Source: Idiomarina piscisalsi (GTDB taxonomy: Bacteria; Pseudomonadota; Gammaproteobacteria; Enterobacterales; Alteromonadaceae). Taken from it: a stretch of DNA of 64,000 nucleotides. Shown in pieces: positions 7,053 through 15,366 of this stretch (position 1 is the stretch's first letter; every line of letters starts with the position of its first letter). The notes below the pieces were generated by a model. It was not told the origin of the DNA. It did not search any database and saw only the letters and a program-made list of their open reading frames with translations. The position numbers were made by a program, and so were the translations under genes. The DNA lies in NCBI RefSeq assembly GCF_002211765.1, contig NZ_CP022133.1, forward strand, positions 1,612,001-1,676,000, in the 5' to 3' direction.

Positions 7053-7652
7053 TCAGACTCCTACCTCTTTGGCATGAGCAGCTACTCCACCTTTACCAAA
7101 GTTATGCGCTTTTTCAATTGTAAACTCATCCAGATCTATCAATTTTCTCGGTCCATCTCCATCATTGAGATCATTGTCCGAAGCTTCACTAATTATATAT
7201 TTAAGGAACTGTCGTATTTCGTATTCACTATTCCCTAAGAATCCGTTACTTACTCTATAAGCGCTTATTGCAATCTTCACCCAAGGTAGCAACAACAAAA
7301 CTAAAGAAACGAAAACAATTATTGAATCTATTGGCTTGTCCGCAAAAATCGAGAAAGACAAATACAGAACCATAAATACAGAAAAAGTTACTGAAACAAA
7401 GTTTGCTTCTTTCATTCTCCGAGCAAACATAATTCCATAAACCGAAGAGTACCGGTCATAAGCTCTTACTGTTTCATCATCTCGATTAACAAGCCTTTTC
7501 GAGATTAATTTCATAAGCTTATCGACTGTCTGGACTAGTCCTGCTTTCGTAGTTATGTAAGAGCTAAATAGCGAAACGAACACCCCTAGTACGGCAGACA
7601 CAACGCTTGCGTGATCTAAAAGTGAAGCAAGTTTATCTAAAATTGATTCCAT
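7053..7652 (-). CDS. Multi-pass membrane protein, first gene of a two-gene cassette
   Basis: This 199-residue protein has hydrophobic segments at about residues 15-35, 88-106 and 110-130. A soluble C-terminal part (residues about 140-199) contains acidic and histidine-bearing stretches (NDLNDGDGPRKLIDLDEF). A strong ribosome-binding site (AAGGAG) precedes the ATG at 7652. It is coupled to the following small membrane protein. The family is not recognised. The pair looks like a self-contained membrane module in the leftward cassette series. Confidence 0.6.
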   Translation of the reverse strand: MESILDKLASLLDHASVVSAVLGVFVSLFSSYITTKAGLVQTVDKLMKLISKRLVNRDDETVRAYDRYSSVYGIMFARRMKEANFVSVTFSVFMVLYLSFSIFADKPIDSIIVFVSLVLLLLPWVKIAISAYRVSNGFLGNSEYEIRQFLKYIISEASDNDLNDGDGPRKLIDLDEFTIEKAHNFGKGGVAAHAKEVGV

Positions 7653-7752
7653 TTAAACTCCTTTTCGAATGTTGATAAATGAATTGATGTATAACATTTG
7701 TATATTGTGCGTGCGCATTTATAACCTCGCCTAATTAATAACTTTCGGTTCA
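7653..7752. other. Short AT-rich region with cassette-end-like motifs
   Basis: On the minus strand GTTATAC (7695-7689) matches the end motif of VCR-type attC sites, and a second GGTTATAA lies at about 7726-7719. It may be the recombination point where the two-gene membrane cassette was joined. A complete attC cannot be drawn. Confidence 0.3.
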
Positions 7753-8049
7753 TAACTTACTGTTAAAGCAACCATTCCTGATTTGAAAGGTTCCGAGTTA
7801 GCAAAGGCAATTTGAGCGTGCTCAGTTACACTCTACCGAGCGCACAATATCCAACCTTTATTTTTGTTATGTCATTGACAGTAAACGACTTAAATACACA
7901 ACACAATAACAAAGCGAGCAATATTTCCGAAGTGAATGTGCCGTGCACCGTTAAGGATACCCACAATTATTAATAACGGGACGGCTAGCCACTAGTTGGA
8001 GCATACTGAGAGCCAGAAGATCCGCTGCTCGCTCTTAGCCGACTGATTT
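7753..8049 (+). repeat. Left arm of a long imperfect inverted repeat
   Basis: This arm aligns in reverse complement with 8941-9234 over nearly its whole length. Well-conserved blocks are CAATTTGAGC, CAGTTACACTCTA, a 21-bp exact match at about 7869-7889 (containing TGTCATTGACAGTAAA) with GACTTAAAT after it, and CACTAGTT at the inner part. Identity by eye is about 75-80% in the outer half and about 60-65% in the inner half. The arm has no convincing reading frame. It lies upstream of the leftward membrane pair and upstream of the enclosed gene. Confidence 0.75.
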
Positions 8050-8141
8050 GCATAAGCAAAAGGCTGAATTTTGCCTTTCTCGATAATGTTCGTGCTGTAC
8101 ACTATGACAATTTCAGTAAAGCGAAGGAATTCTAATAATAT

Positions 8142-8915
8142 ATGAGTTCTATAGATCGTAGCCTTTTGAATCGTCTCCTTGTTCTTTCCGCCGCTATAGC
8201 CGAAATGATCGAGCTAGAAAGCCATATGTTGTCTGAGTTTCGTGAATCTACTCACCAACTAGCAGGCAGGAATGAGTACTTAGCATTTTGGTTGAGAGCT
8301 CAATCATTTTTCGTATCTGCACAGTCCTTAACTGACAGTAAGCAAATCAAGCAATATTATTTAACCAATACCGCTAAGCATTGGCGGTTTGGAATAAAAG
8401 CTCTGCGGCACTTCTTTGCGCACGAGATAGATTTTATTCCCTCGCTTCATACCTCAGTCAGATTTATTCCGGAGGAAAAAGTCTCGATTTCACTCGAAGG
8501 GTTCGTAATCAGAACGGCAGAAGCAGACCTAATATTGAGGAATTGTGTCAAAAATGATTGGCGTCGAGAGTTACGAAAAAAGGAGAAAAACGGAGCTTTA
8601 CCCTTCGGTAAGGTTAAAATGATTTATAAGAAGCATCGCACTACTCAGTTGCGAACTCTAAATGACTGGAGGAGCAGGCCGAACGAGAATGTTGTAGTAA
8701 TCACCGATATCGCTACCAGACATTACTTGATCGCGTATGAGTTACTAAATGCTTTGAAGAGGAGAGAACAAACTCTCGCATCAGAAGTTGCTGAGGAAAC
8801 TGCTGAGTATGATTCAGGTGTTATTCCTCTTAAAGATAAAGTGAAATCCATCGAGGATACAGTCGCTAAAGTCAAAGCTTATCGAGATAATAAATTTAAA
8901 TGGAGTATTAACTAG
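8142..8915 (+). CDS. HEPN-like protein enclosed by inverted repeats
   Basis: This 257-residue, mostly helical and basic protein is of unknown family. KALRHFFAHEID at residues 86-97 contains R-x4-H (R89, H94), the motif of HEPN ribonucleases, in a helical context. The C-terminal third is charged and coiled-coil-like (LKDKVKSIEDTVAKVKAYRDNK). The ATG at 8142 has GAAGGAA upstream. It is the only gene inside the loop of a long inverted repeat and reads away from the leftward genes. It could be an RNA-targeting toxin or defence protein. The motif alone does not prove this. Confidence 0.55.
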   Translation: MSSIDRSLLNRLLVLSAAIAEMIELESHMLSEFRESTHQLAGRNEYLAFWLRAQSFFVSAQSLTDSKQIKQYYLTNTAKHWRFGIKALRHFFAHEIDFIPSLHTSVRFIPEEKVSISLEGFVIRTAEADLILRNCVKNDWRRELRKKEKNGALPFGKVKMIYKKHRTTQLRTLNDWRSRPNENVVVITDIATRHYLIAYELLNALKRREQTLASEVAEETAEYDSGVIPLKDKVKSIEDTVAKVKAYRDNKFKWSIN

Positions 8916-8940
8916 CATTTACTTCCGGCTGAAGTGCGTT

Positions 8941-9234
8941 AAGCCGGTCCGCCATGAGCGAGGAACAGACCTTAGTTTTTTTGCACGAATTTAACTAGTG
9001 AACTTCGCGCCTACCATTAATAACTAAGAGGGACGGGAATCAGGCTCGGCACACTTATCTCTACAATATGGCACGTTTTTTTGTTGTGTTGTGGATTTAA
9101 GTCATTTACTGTCAATGACATAATGGGAAATCAAAATTAGGTATTGTGTGCCCGTTAGAGTGTAACTGTGCTTGCTCAAATTGTTGTAGCTTATTCAGAG
9201 CGTTTCAAGGTTGGAATTTTTTAGCTCAGTAACT
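8941..9234 (-). repeat. Right arm of a long imperfect inverted repeat
   Basis: This is the reverse-complement partner of 7753-8049. It starts 26 bases after the stop codon of the enclosed gene and ends about 85 bases before the HNH-like gene. It fills most of the 403-bp gap between those genes. No protein-coding frame is evident. Like the left arm, it lies upstream of an outward-reading gene, so the arms may be copies of one leader or attachment region placed head to head. Confidence 0.75.
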
Positions 9235-9318
9235 TAAAGCTATTTAACTACCAACTTAACGAATGACAAAGTATGCATGAAAAATATACAAAGGTTAGCA
9301 AGACAAGAGGAGATATGA

Positions 9319-9975
9319 GTGGTGCCTTGTTACTACAGAGGCTGCGATAACGAAGCGGACACAAAGGAACACGTTCCTCCTAAAGCTTTCTTCCCAAAGG
9401 ATCAACGAAATCAGCTTCTTACCGTTCCCTCGTGTAAGTCTCACAATAATTCTAAAACAAACGACGACACTTATGTTCTAGCTCATATCTGCATGAATGC
9501 TTCGCCATCCAATGGCGCGCGTGAAATCTTCACGCAAAAGATACTCCCCCAACTTGGATATAACGAAAGTGTATTTAGAAAAATGCTTTTGAAAGGGTCA
9601 GAGCGCTATGACAACGGCACTGTTCGATACCGTGTTGATGTAGAGCGATTTGATGACTTTTTCACCGCACTTTCAATGGGGATAGTCTACAAGGCGTGTG
9701 ACAATCAACTACCTGAATCCTATTCTATAGCCCACATCTATCATAATTTTAAAGATGATAATGAAACCCCTGAGTACAGAGCTCTAAAAGAGAGTATCAG
9801 TCGTCTCTATTCGGGAACACCGATGCATTTTCTGGATTTTGGCGAGCTAGATGCGCGGAATGAAAAGATATATTCGGTTAAAGTGTTTGGTATGCCAGAG
9901 TTCCGCTCATCAATAACAGTGGATCACCTATTCTTTGGTATTTTCCGGGTAACATCTATGCTGAGTAAGAAATAG
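9319..9975 (+). CDS. HNH-like endonuclease domain protein
   Basis: The first 50 residues have CYYRGCDNEADTKEHVPPKA and VPSCKSHNNSKTNDD. This gives paired cysteines (C4/C9), the EHVPP histidine (H18), C39 and a final H42-N43-N44 cluster, a layout typical of small HNH-type nuclease domains found in defence and mobile genes. The rest (218 residues in total) is unrecognised. The start is GTG at 9319 with AGAGGAGA about 6 bases before it. The gene is followed by a degenerate attC-like site, so it is probably a cassette reading rightward. Nuclease activity is inferred from the motif. Confidence 0.6.
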   Translation: MVPCYYRGCDNEADTKEHVPPKAFFPKDQRNQLLTVPSCKSHNNSKTNDDTYVLAHICMNASPSNGAREIFTQKILPQLGYNESVFRKMLLKGSERYDNGTVRYRVDVERFDDFFTALSMGIVYKACDNQLPESYSIAHIYHNFKDDNETPEYRALKESISRLYSGTPMHFLDFGELDARNEKIYSVKVFGMPEFRSSITVDHLFFGIFRVTSMLSKK

Positions 9976-9993
9976 GGTGCGGATGTTTAACCC

Positions 9994-10066
9994 TGCTAAC
10001 CAGAGAATCAAGCCGACCAATTTTCCGCAGCCGCTCCAAATTGGCGGATCATTCAAGGCGCTAGGC
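9994..10066 (+). repeat. Degenerate attC-like site
   Basis: TGCTAAC (9994-10000) and GCTAGGC (10060-10066) bound a stem-loop with an exact 7-bp inner stem (CCAATTT against AAATTGG) and AAGCCGACC in the left arm. This is the layout of a short attC. The right core has C in place of the second T of GTT, which should weaken or abolish recombination. Confidence 0.6.
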
Positions 10067-10079
10067 TACTGAGGTATCA

Positions 10080-11321
10080 ATGTCAGATAATGAATTCATA
10101 GTAAAAATGCTTGAGGATGCCGCAGAGCTAAGGAAAGGTGTATTTGAATTCCAAGGCTTTGAACGCGAGTTTCTTCTATACCAAGAACAATTACTAAGAG
10201 AATATGAAAAGTCCTCTGGTTTAAAGCATCCGGGAAATCGTGGTGATGCCCGAGAAGATTATCTGCGAAATTTTTTCTCTGCTTATGGCTTGATACCACA
10301 GAAATATGGGATTTCCTCTTCTAGTGGTCGAGTTGTATCAAGTTCTGGTCACCACAGCGAAGAGCTAGATTTATTGTTCTACGACCAATCAAATAGCATT
10401 TCTCTTTTGAAATATCAAAGCTCAGAGTTCTACCCTGTGGAACACGTCCATGGTGTCATTCAAGTAAAATCCTGCTTTAGAAACAAAAAAACAGTTAAAG
10501 ATGGATTAAGAAATATCGCATCATTTAAAAAGCTAAAGAAATCAGGAAAAGCAATACAGAAAATAAACGGCTTAACTATTGAGTCACCCTCGACAAGAGG
10601 GTTCGGAATTTTATTTGCATATAAATCATCACTTAAGTGGTTAACGGTCATAAATGCTATTAAAGAGTTTATGGCTGAAGCGCCAAGTACCGAATGGCCT
10701 AATGCGGTTGTGATTCTAGATGAAGGCCTTATTGTTCCATTTGATGGGAGTCGAGGCTGCTTTCAAACACCTGATATAGATAAGCTGACTTCAACAGAAA
10801 TCATTGGACGTCCAAATAATGGCGACTGTCTGCTCAGTTTCTATTCCATGCTAATGGAAATGCTGGACAATACTACGCTTGGTGGATTTCAGCTTTCTAA
10901 CTACATCAGACTACCTCTTTTATCAGGGGACATTTCTTATAATTTCTCTTATGGCCCATTTGCAGAAGTTGGCAATTGTGAAAAACACGGGCAATACCTT
11001 AGGGAAATATCACAGGAAGCCTTAAAGAAAATTATTGATACTTGTGATGGTCAAGACACTATTAACTGGATCAAGGCGCTTGATATAGCGTACGGCAGAC
11101 CTGATGATAATATTGAGGCATATGAACGTCAGCCTGGTGAAGTACACATATATAACCCAGATGACGAGGAATTAAAGGATATTCTTGTATTTCCAAATGA
11201 GCCACATGGTCTTGCCTATGATTCAGTATCAATCGAAGGCAAAACATACTGGGTACCGTACGCGTATAGCATTAGAGATAACTTAGTTGTAATAGAGTGC
11301 CCAAAATGCAAAAAAGCCTAA
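10080..11321 (+). CDS. DUF6602-like protein with PD-(D/E)xK nuclease-like core
   Basis: The 413-residue protein carries GNRGDAREDYLRNFF (residues 52-66), SEELDLLFYDQ (93-103) and VEHVHGVIQVKS (120-131). This order (E59, D97, Q128-x-K130) resembles the PD-(D/E)xK nuclease core, with Q in place of the usual E/D, and matches what I recall of DUF6602 proteins. The C-terminal half is unrecognised and ends in CPKCKK. The ATG at 10080 has GAGG 7 bases upstream. The stop codon lies in a GCCTAAC motif, as in an integron cassette. A role in restriction of foreign DNA is a guess from family and setting. Confidence 0.6.
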   Translation: MSDNEFIVKMLEDAAELRKGVFEFQGFEREFLLYQEQLLREYEKSSGLKHPGNRGDAREDYLRNFFSAYGLIPQKYGISSSSGRVVSSSGHHSEELDLLFYDQSNSISLLKYQSSEFYPVEHVHGVIQVKSCFRNKKTVKDGLRNIASFKKLKKSGKAIQKINGLTIESPSTRGFGILFAYKSSLKWLTVINAIKEFMAEAPSTEWPNAVVILDEGLIVPFDGSRGCFQTPDIDKLTSTEIIGRPNNGDCLLSFYSMLMEMLDNTTLGGFQLSNYIRLPLLSGDISYNFSYGPFAEVGNCEKHGQYLREISQEALKKIIDTCDGQDTINWIKALDIAYGRPDDNIEAYERQPGEVHIYNPDDEELKDILVFPNEPHGLAYDSVSIEGKTYWVPYAYSIRDNLVVIECPKCKKA

Positions 11322-11352
11322 CAAATCAATTAACTTCGCACCTTCGGCGCCG
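11316..11352 (+). repeat. Truncated attC-like start after the last cassette gene
   Basis: GCCTAAC (11316-11322) overlaps the stop codon and continues AAATCAATTAACTTCGC and a small CCTTCGG loop, like the left half of a short attC. No matching right core follows. This may be the broken right edge of the cassette cluster. Confidence 0.4.
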
Positions 11353-11433
11353 GAGAGCCTAACACGTGCCGGTTATTGAGGCTCCAATGTCCGCTCTTGG
11401 CACTTAACAGCCAGTCATTGGAATATAGAAGCC

Positions 11434-12105
11434 TTACTCAATATTAAGATATTTATGCATCTGCACCGACAAGCGCCAGTTGCGCTCAATGCAGGTTTGC
11501 ATGGCAAGCTCAGTGGCGCGTGGGCGCTGGCTTATTGGCTGTAGGCAAATAATTGCGTCAGCTTTGGGTGGGCAACGTTTTAGCAGTGAGTCTAAAGCGT
11601 CTATGTGTTTTTGCATGGCAACCGGGTGTTTTATTTCGTTAGCGCGCGCCATGCAGTCTGGCCGCACCAGGTAGCCGCCTGGCATATCCAACTTAGGCGA
11701 CACCGTTACCCAGGTGTTGTTGGTCACTTTTAGCTCGAAGGTGCCGCTGGTTTCAATTTGCAGCTGGTAGCCTTTAGCTTCTAAGGCTTCGCCTAGCGGC
11801 AGCAAGTCGAACATAGCGGGCTCGCCGCCGGTTATTACCACGTGTTTGGCAGCGTAACCTTCTTGCTCAAAGCGTTTGACTATGTCTTCGGCGGTCATTT
11901 CTGCCCATTTCGATGAGGCTTCGGTCTTTGCCATCATCTCGTCGGCGCTGACATTGTCGCTGTCGTTGGTTTCCCAGGTGTGTTGGGTGTCGCACCACGG
12001 ACAACCCACGGGGCAGCCTTGCAAGCGCACAAATATGGATGGCACACCGGTAAAGGTGCCCTCGCCCTGCAGGGTCTCGAAAATTTCGTTGATGCGGTAA
12101 GACAT
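11434..12105 (-). CDS. queE: 7-carboxy-7-deazaguanine synthase QueE
   Basis: This radical SAM enzyme converts carboxytetrahydropterin to CDG in queuosine (preQ0) synthesis. The cluster-binding cysteines are in RLQGCPVGCPWCDTQHTWE, the proteobacterial C-x3-C-x2-C spacing, and ITGGEPAMFDL follows. The frame is open up to 12177, but the start at 12105 (MSYRINEIFETLQGEG) fits the family length (223 aa) and avoids overlap with divergent queC. It is paired head to head with queC, the next enzyme in the pathway. It is the first core gene after the island. Confidence 0.95.
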   Translation of the reverse strand: MSYRINEIFETLQGEGTFTGVPSIFVRLQGCPVGCPWCDTQHTWETNDSDNVSADEMMAKTEASSKWAEMTAEDIVKRFEQEGYAAKHVVITGGEPAMFDLLPLGEALEAKGYQLQIETSGTFELKVTNNTWVTVSPKLDMPGGYLVRPDCMARANEIKHPVAMQKHIDALDSLLKRCPPKADAIICLQPISQRPRATELAMQTCIERNWRLSVQMHKYLNIE

Positions 12106-12168
12106 AGCTTTCGTTAAAATGGCTTCTATTAAGGTGAATAGACCGCAGATTATACGGAGAGTTACAGC

Positions 12169-12828
12169 ATGTCGCAAAAGGTCGTTGTTATTTATTCAGG
12201 TGGAATGGACTCGTTTACGGTGCTGCACAAAGCATTGCAGGAAGGCAATGAGGTGCTGGCACTGTCGTTTAACTACGGTCAGCGCCATGTGAAAGAACTA
12301 CAAGTTGCCGCTAACGTCTGCAAACAGCATGGAATTCCGCATAAAGTGGTCGACATTACTGCCATTAACCAACTTTTGGCGGGTAGTTCATTAACCGACG
12401 ACATTGAAATTCCCGAGGGACACTACGAGGAAGAGTCGATGAAGTCGACGGTGGTGCCCAACCGCAATATGATTTTGTTGTCGTTAGCCATTGGTTATGC
12501 GGTGTCTGAAAACGCTTCGGCGGTTTACTATGGTGCGCACTCAGGCGATCACGCCATTTATCCGGACTGTCGCCCTGAGTTTGTGCGCCAAATGGATGTG
12601 GTCAGTAAAATGGCCAATTACGAACCGGTAGCGGTTCATGCGCCCTATTTAGACGTCGATAAAAACGCCATTTTAGCTGACGGCCTGAAAATGGGCTTAG
12701 ACTACAGCCAAACCTGGACGTGCTATAACGGCCGGGACAAGGCCTGTGGTAAGTGCGGTGCCTGTGTGGAGCGGTTAGAGGCCTTCGCTGCTAACGGCGT
12801 TGAAGACCCCATTCCTTACGAAGCTTAA
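12169..12828 (+). CDS. queC: 7-cyano-7-deazaguanine synthase QueC
   Basis: QueC makes preQ0 from CDG, ammonia and ATP. The product of 219 residues has the PP-loop [13 protein letters not shown] near the N-terminus, ...[13 protein letters not shown], and the C-terminal zinc site [29 protein letters not shown] precedes the ATG. It is divergent from queE with 63 bases between the starts, and it overlaps the convergent nagZ by 4 bases at the 3' end. Confidence 0.96.
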   Translation: MSQKVVVIYSGGMDSFTVLHKALQEGNEVLALSFNYGQRHVKELQVAANVCKQHGIPHKVVDITAINQLLAGSSLTDDIEIPEGHYEEESMKSTVVPNRNMILLSLAIGYAVSENASAVYYGAHSGDHAIYPDCRPEFVRQMDVVSKMANYEPVAVHAPYLDVDKNAILADGLKMGLDYSQTWTCYNGRDKACGKCGACVERLEAFAANGVEDPIPYEA

Positions 12829-13829
12829 TTAACCACCGAAAGCCAGCGCTGTGCTTGCTGCCAGCGCTCGGTGCGTTTTAACGCTTCCAAGCCTACCGCT
12901 GGTTCGCTCATTAGCATACGCTGCACCCGCTGAGCACTCTCAGGCTCTGTTGCCGGAAGCTCTGCGTCGAGAACCTGTAAGGCTCCTGCTCTGTCATTAC
13001 ACACCAGTATCATATCGCAGCCTGCGTTCAGTGCGGCGAATACGCGTTGTTGCATGTCACCCGCAACCGTGGCGCCTTGCATCGACAAGTCATCACTGAA
13101 AATGGTGCCGTTAAATTGCAGTTCGTTGCGCAGTATTTGTTGTAGCCAAAACTCACTAAAGCCAGCGGGCTGTGGGTCAATTTTCGGATAAATAACGTGT
13201 GCCGGCATGATGCCATCGAGCTTTTGGCTTAATGACAGAAATGGCTTTAAGTCGTGAGCACGAATTTGCTCTAGTGTGCGGTCGTCTTCTGGAATGGCAA
13301 TGTGTGAGTCAGCCTGCACCGAGCCATGACCCGGGAAATGCTTGCCCGTAGAAGCCATACCGGCTTCATGCATGCCCTCTATAAACGCCGATGCCAGCTC
13401 GGAAATCTCTGAGGGGACATCAGAGAATGCGCGATCAGCAATCACTTCGCTGCAATCATCAACGTCTAATACTGGCGCAAAGCTAATATCGATGCCAACC
13501 GCCTGTACTTCTGCTGCCATTAACCATCCTAAGTCTCGCGCAGCGCGGTGGCGTTCGTCCGCATTCTCGATGCCGCGTAACGATCCCATTGCCGGAATCG
13601 CACTAAAGCCCTCGCGAAATCGCTGTACACGCCCGCCTTCGTGGTCAACCGCAATAAGTAATGGCTTAGCGGCCGCCATACGTGCTTCCTGGGTTAATCG
13701 AGCCAACTGCTCAAGCGATGCGAAGTTACGTGTAAACAGTATCAACCCATTAACCGAGGGCTGCGCCAATAGCTTTTTGTCTTCTGGCGTTAGCTCTGTA
13801 CCCTCAATGTCTATCATGACTTGTGCCAT
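12825..13829 (-). CDS. nagZ: Beta-N-acetylhexosaminidase NagZ
   Basis: This is a cytoplasmic family 3 glycoside hydrolase of peptidoglycan recycling that removes GlcNAc from anhydromuropeptides. The 334-residue protein has [11 protein letters not shown] (61-71), the signature [14 protein letters not shown] (163-176) with the loop histidine, and [11 protein letters not shown] with the nucleophile aspartate. It has no signal peptide, as expected. It converges with queC. Its product feeds the muropeptide sensing that can induce AmpC in some bacteria; no ampR/ampC is nearby. Confidence 0.95.
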   Translation of the reverse strand: MAQVMIDIEGTELTPEDKKLLAQPSVNGLILFTRNFASLEQLARLTQEARMAAAKPLLIAVDHEGGRVQRFREGFSAIPAMGSLRGIENADERHRAARDLGWLMAAEVQAVGIDISFAPVLDVDDCSEVIADRAFSDVPSEISELASAFIEGMHEAGMASTGKHFPGHGSVQADSHIAIPEDDRTLEQIRAHDLKPFLSLSQKLDGIMPAHVIYPKIDPQPAGFSEFWLQQILRNELQFNGTIFSDDLSMQGATVAGDMQQRVFAALNAGCDMILVCNDRAGALQVLDAELPATEPESAQRVQRMLMSEPAVGLEALKRTERWQQAQRWLSVVN

Positions 13830-13979
13830 AACGTCGTTGTTCTCCGTCTGTGTTTAACGGTAAATAGTCAGTGTCGGCAGTGTGCCACGATGCAGTAAAA
13901 AGCGCCACGCTGGATGTTCATCTTTTCGTTCTCTGTGCTAAATTGTGAGTTAACATTTTTATAACACGCGAGATGCAGT

Positions 13980-15320
13980 ATGACCTTTAAGAAACCTTTA
14001 TTGCTACTGAGCATGGCAGCGGTATTATCAGCCTGTGGTGGCTCTGACAGCAGCTCTGACACCGGCGGTACGGGTGGAGGCTCCGGCTACGCCACGTGCT
14101 CGGCCGAAGACCAAAACCAGCGCTTTTTCAATTATATGAAAGAGGACTACTTTTGGGCAGACCAACTACAGGACAGTATTGACCCGGAAGCATTTGACGA
14201 TGTTTACGCGGTGCTTGAAGAGTTACGCGTGCCGGAAGACCGCTACAGCTACATTTTAACCGAGGAAGAGTACGAACAATTGTTTGTGAACGCCACCTAC
14301 TTTGGCTTCGGTTTTTCAATGGAGCAGATAAGCGATACTCGCGTGAAAATTCGCTTTGTTTATAACGACTCTCCGGCTGCTACGGCAGGTATAGAACGTG
14401 CTGACGAGCTCATTGCTATTGATGGTGTCCCCGTTTCTGAACTGCTTGCCAACGGCGAATTTGATGATGCCTTAGGGCCAAACGAAGAAGGTCTGAGTAG
14501 AGAACTTACTTGGAAAACACCAGGAGAGCCAGAGCAAACCGATATTCTCAGCAAAGTGGAAGTTGAAACCAACACGGTGATGGGCGCACAAACCACGGCG
14601 CTCGATAACGGAGACACCGCCGGTTACTTCACTCTCGACTCTTTCATTAACCGTACGGGCAGTGACTTAAACGAAGCTTTTGACTTGTTCGCTAACGAAG
14701 GCGTTGATCATTTAATTATCGATGTGCGCTACAACGGTGGTGGTCTCATTCGTTACGCCAACCAAACCTCCAGCCAGGCGGCAGGCAATAACGTACTGGG
14801 CGAAACCTTTTTGACTTACCGCTTTAATGAGCAAAACAGCGATAAAAACGAAACCCTTCAATTTCGCTTAGTCGACGGCACTCAGCAGCTCGACTTAGAC
14901 ACCGTTTATGTTTTAACGACTGGCAGCAGCTGCTCTTCTTCGGAAATTATCATTAACTCTTTAAAACCTTACGTGAATGTTGTCACTATTGGTGAGAACA
15001 CCTGTGGTAAACCTGTCGGCCAACAGCCTGAACCGTTGTGCGACAAAGTGACTTTTGCTATTAACTTTGAAACGGTTAATGCGGAGGGTGAAGGCCAATA
15101 TTACAACGGATTGGTCCCTACCTGCGAGGTTCAGGACCAAATTAGGGCTGATTGGGGAAGTCGGCAAGATCCGCTGACTGGCGCTGCATACAGCTATATT
15201 GAAACCGGCAGTTGCCCGGCTACAGCCAGTGCCAGCGCAGAAACGAAAAAGAGCGCTCAACAGCGCTCTTTTGTAGACCCAGTGTTCAACCTAAAAGACA
15301 AACGTCGAACACTTTATTAA
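13980..15320 (+). CDS. S41 family C-terminal-processing peptidase, lipoprotein
   Basis: The product is 446 residues. It begins with a lipoprotein signal (lipobox LSAC, Cys at about 19) and a Gly/Ser linker. A PDZ-like region follows (residues about 100-175, GFGFSMEQ...SPAATAGIERADELIAIDGVPV). The S41 catalytic domain has YNGGGLIRYA, the serine motif GSSCSSSEIIINSL (about 317-330) and GENTCGKPVG with the likely lysine. It is a periplasmic, membrane-anchored serine protease; the substrate is unknown. A terminator-like hairpin lies inside its last codons (15247-15272). It is monocistronic, convergent with fadE. Confidence 0.88.
   Translation: MTFKKPLLLLSMAAVLSACGGSDSSSDTGGTGGGSGYATCSAEDQNQRFFNYMKEDYFWADQLQDSIDPEAFDDVYAVLEELRVPEDRYSYILTEEEYEQLFVNATYFGFGFSMEQISDTRVKIRFVYNDSPAATAGIERADELIAIDGVPVSELLANGEFDDALGPNEEGLSRELTWKTPGEPEQTDILSKVEVETNTVMGAQTTALDNGDTAGYFTLDSFINRTGSDLNEAFDLFANEGVDHLIIDVRYNGGGLIRYANQTSSQAAGNNVLGETFLTYRFNEQNSDKNETLQFRLVDGTQQLDLDTVYVLTTGSSCSSSEIIINSLKPYVNVVTIGENTCGKPVGQQPEPLCDKVTFAINFETVNAEGEGQYYNGLVPTCEVQDQIRADWGSRQDPLTGAAYSYIETGSCPATASASAETKKSAQQRSFVDPVFNLKDKRRTLY
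15247..15272. terminator. Terminator-like hairpin inside the S41 protease 3' end
   Basis: GAGCGCT (15251-15257) pairs with AGCGCTC (15262-15268) around a 4-base loop, flanked by A-run and T-run. It is symmetrical, so it could work in both directions between the convergent genes. It encodes KKSAQQRS in the protease frame. Confidence 0.55.
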
Positions 15321-15330
15321 GTTGCAATGA

Positions 15331-15366
15331 ATGCGGTGGTCAGTCTCTGACCGCCGCTTTTCTTAA
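15331..15366. terminator. Hairpin at the fadE/S41 convergent junction
   Basis: GCGGTGGTCAG and CTGACCGCCGC form an 11-bp stem with one G-T pair and a 3-base loop, followed by CTTTTCTT on the + strand. It lies after the protease stop and overlaps the last fadE codons. Confidence 0.6.

Noticed and set aside
1308..11433. Prophage or integrative element with integrase
   Set aside because: No integrase, transposase, phage structural or replication gene was seen; the island is better described as a toxin-antitoxin pair plus cassette-like genes.
12106..12177. Upstream extension of queE to 12177
   Set aside because: The 24 extra residues are not family-like and would overlap the divergent queC start; MSYRINEIFETLQGEG at 12105 is the normal beginning.
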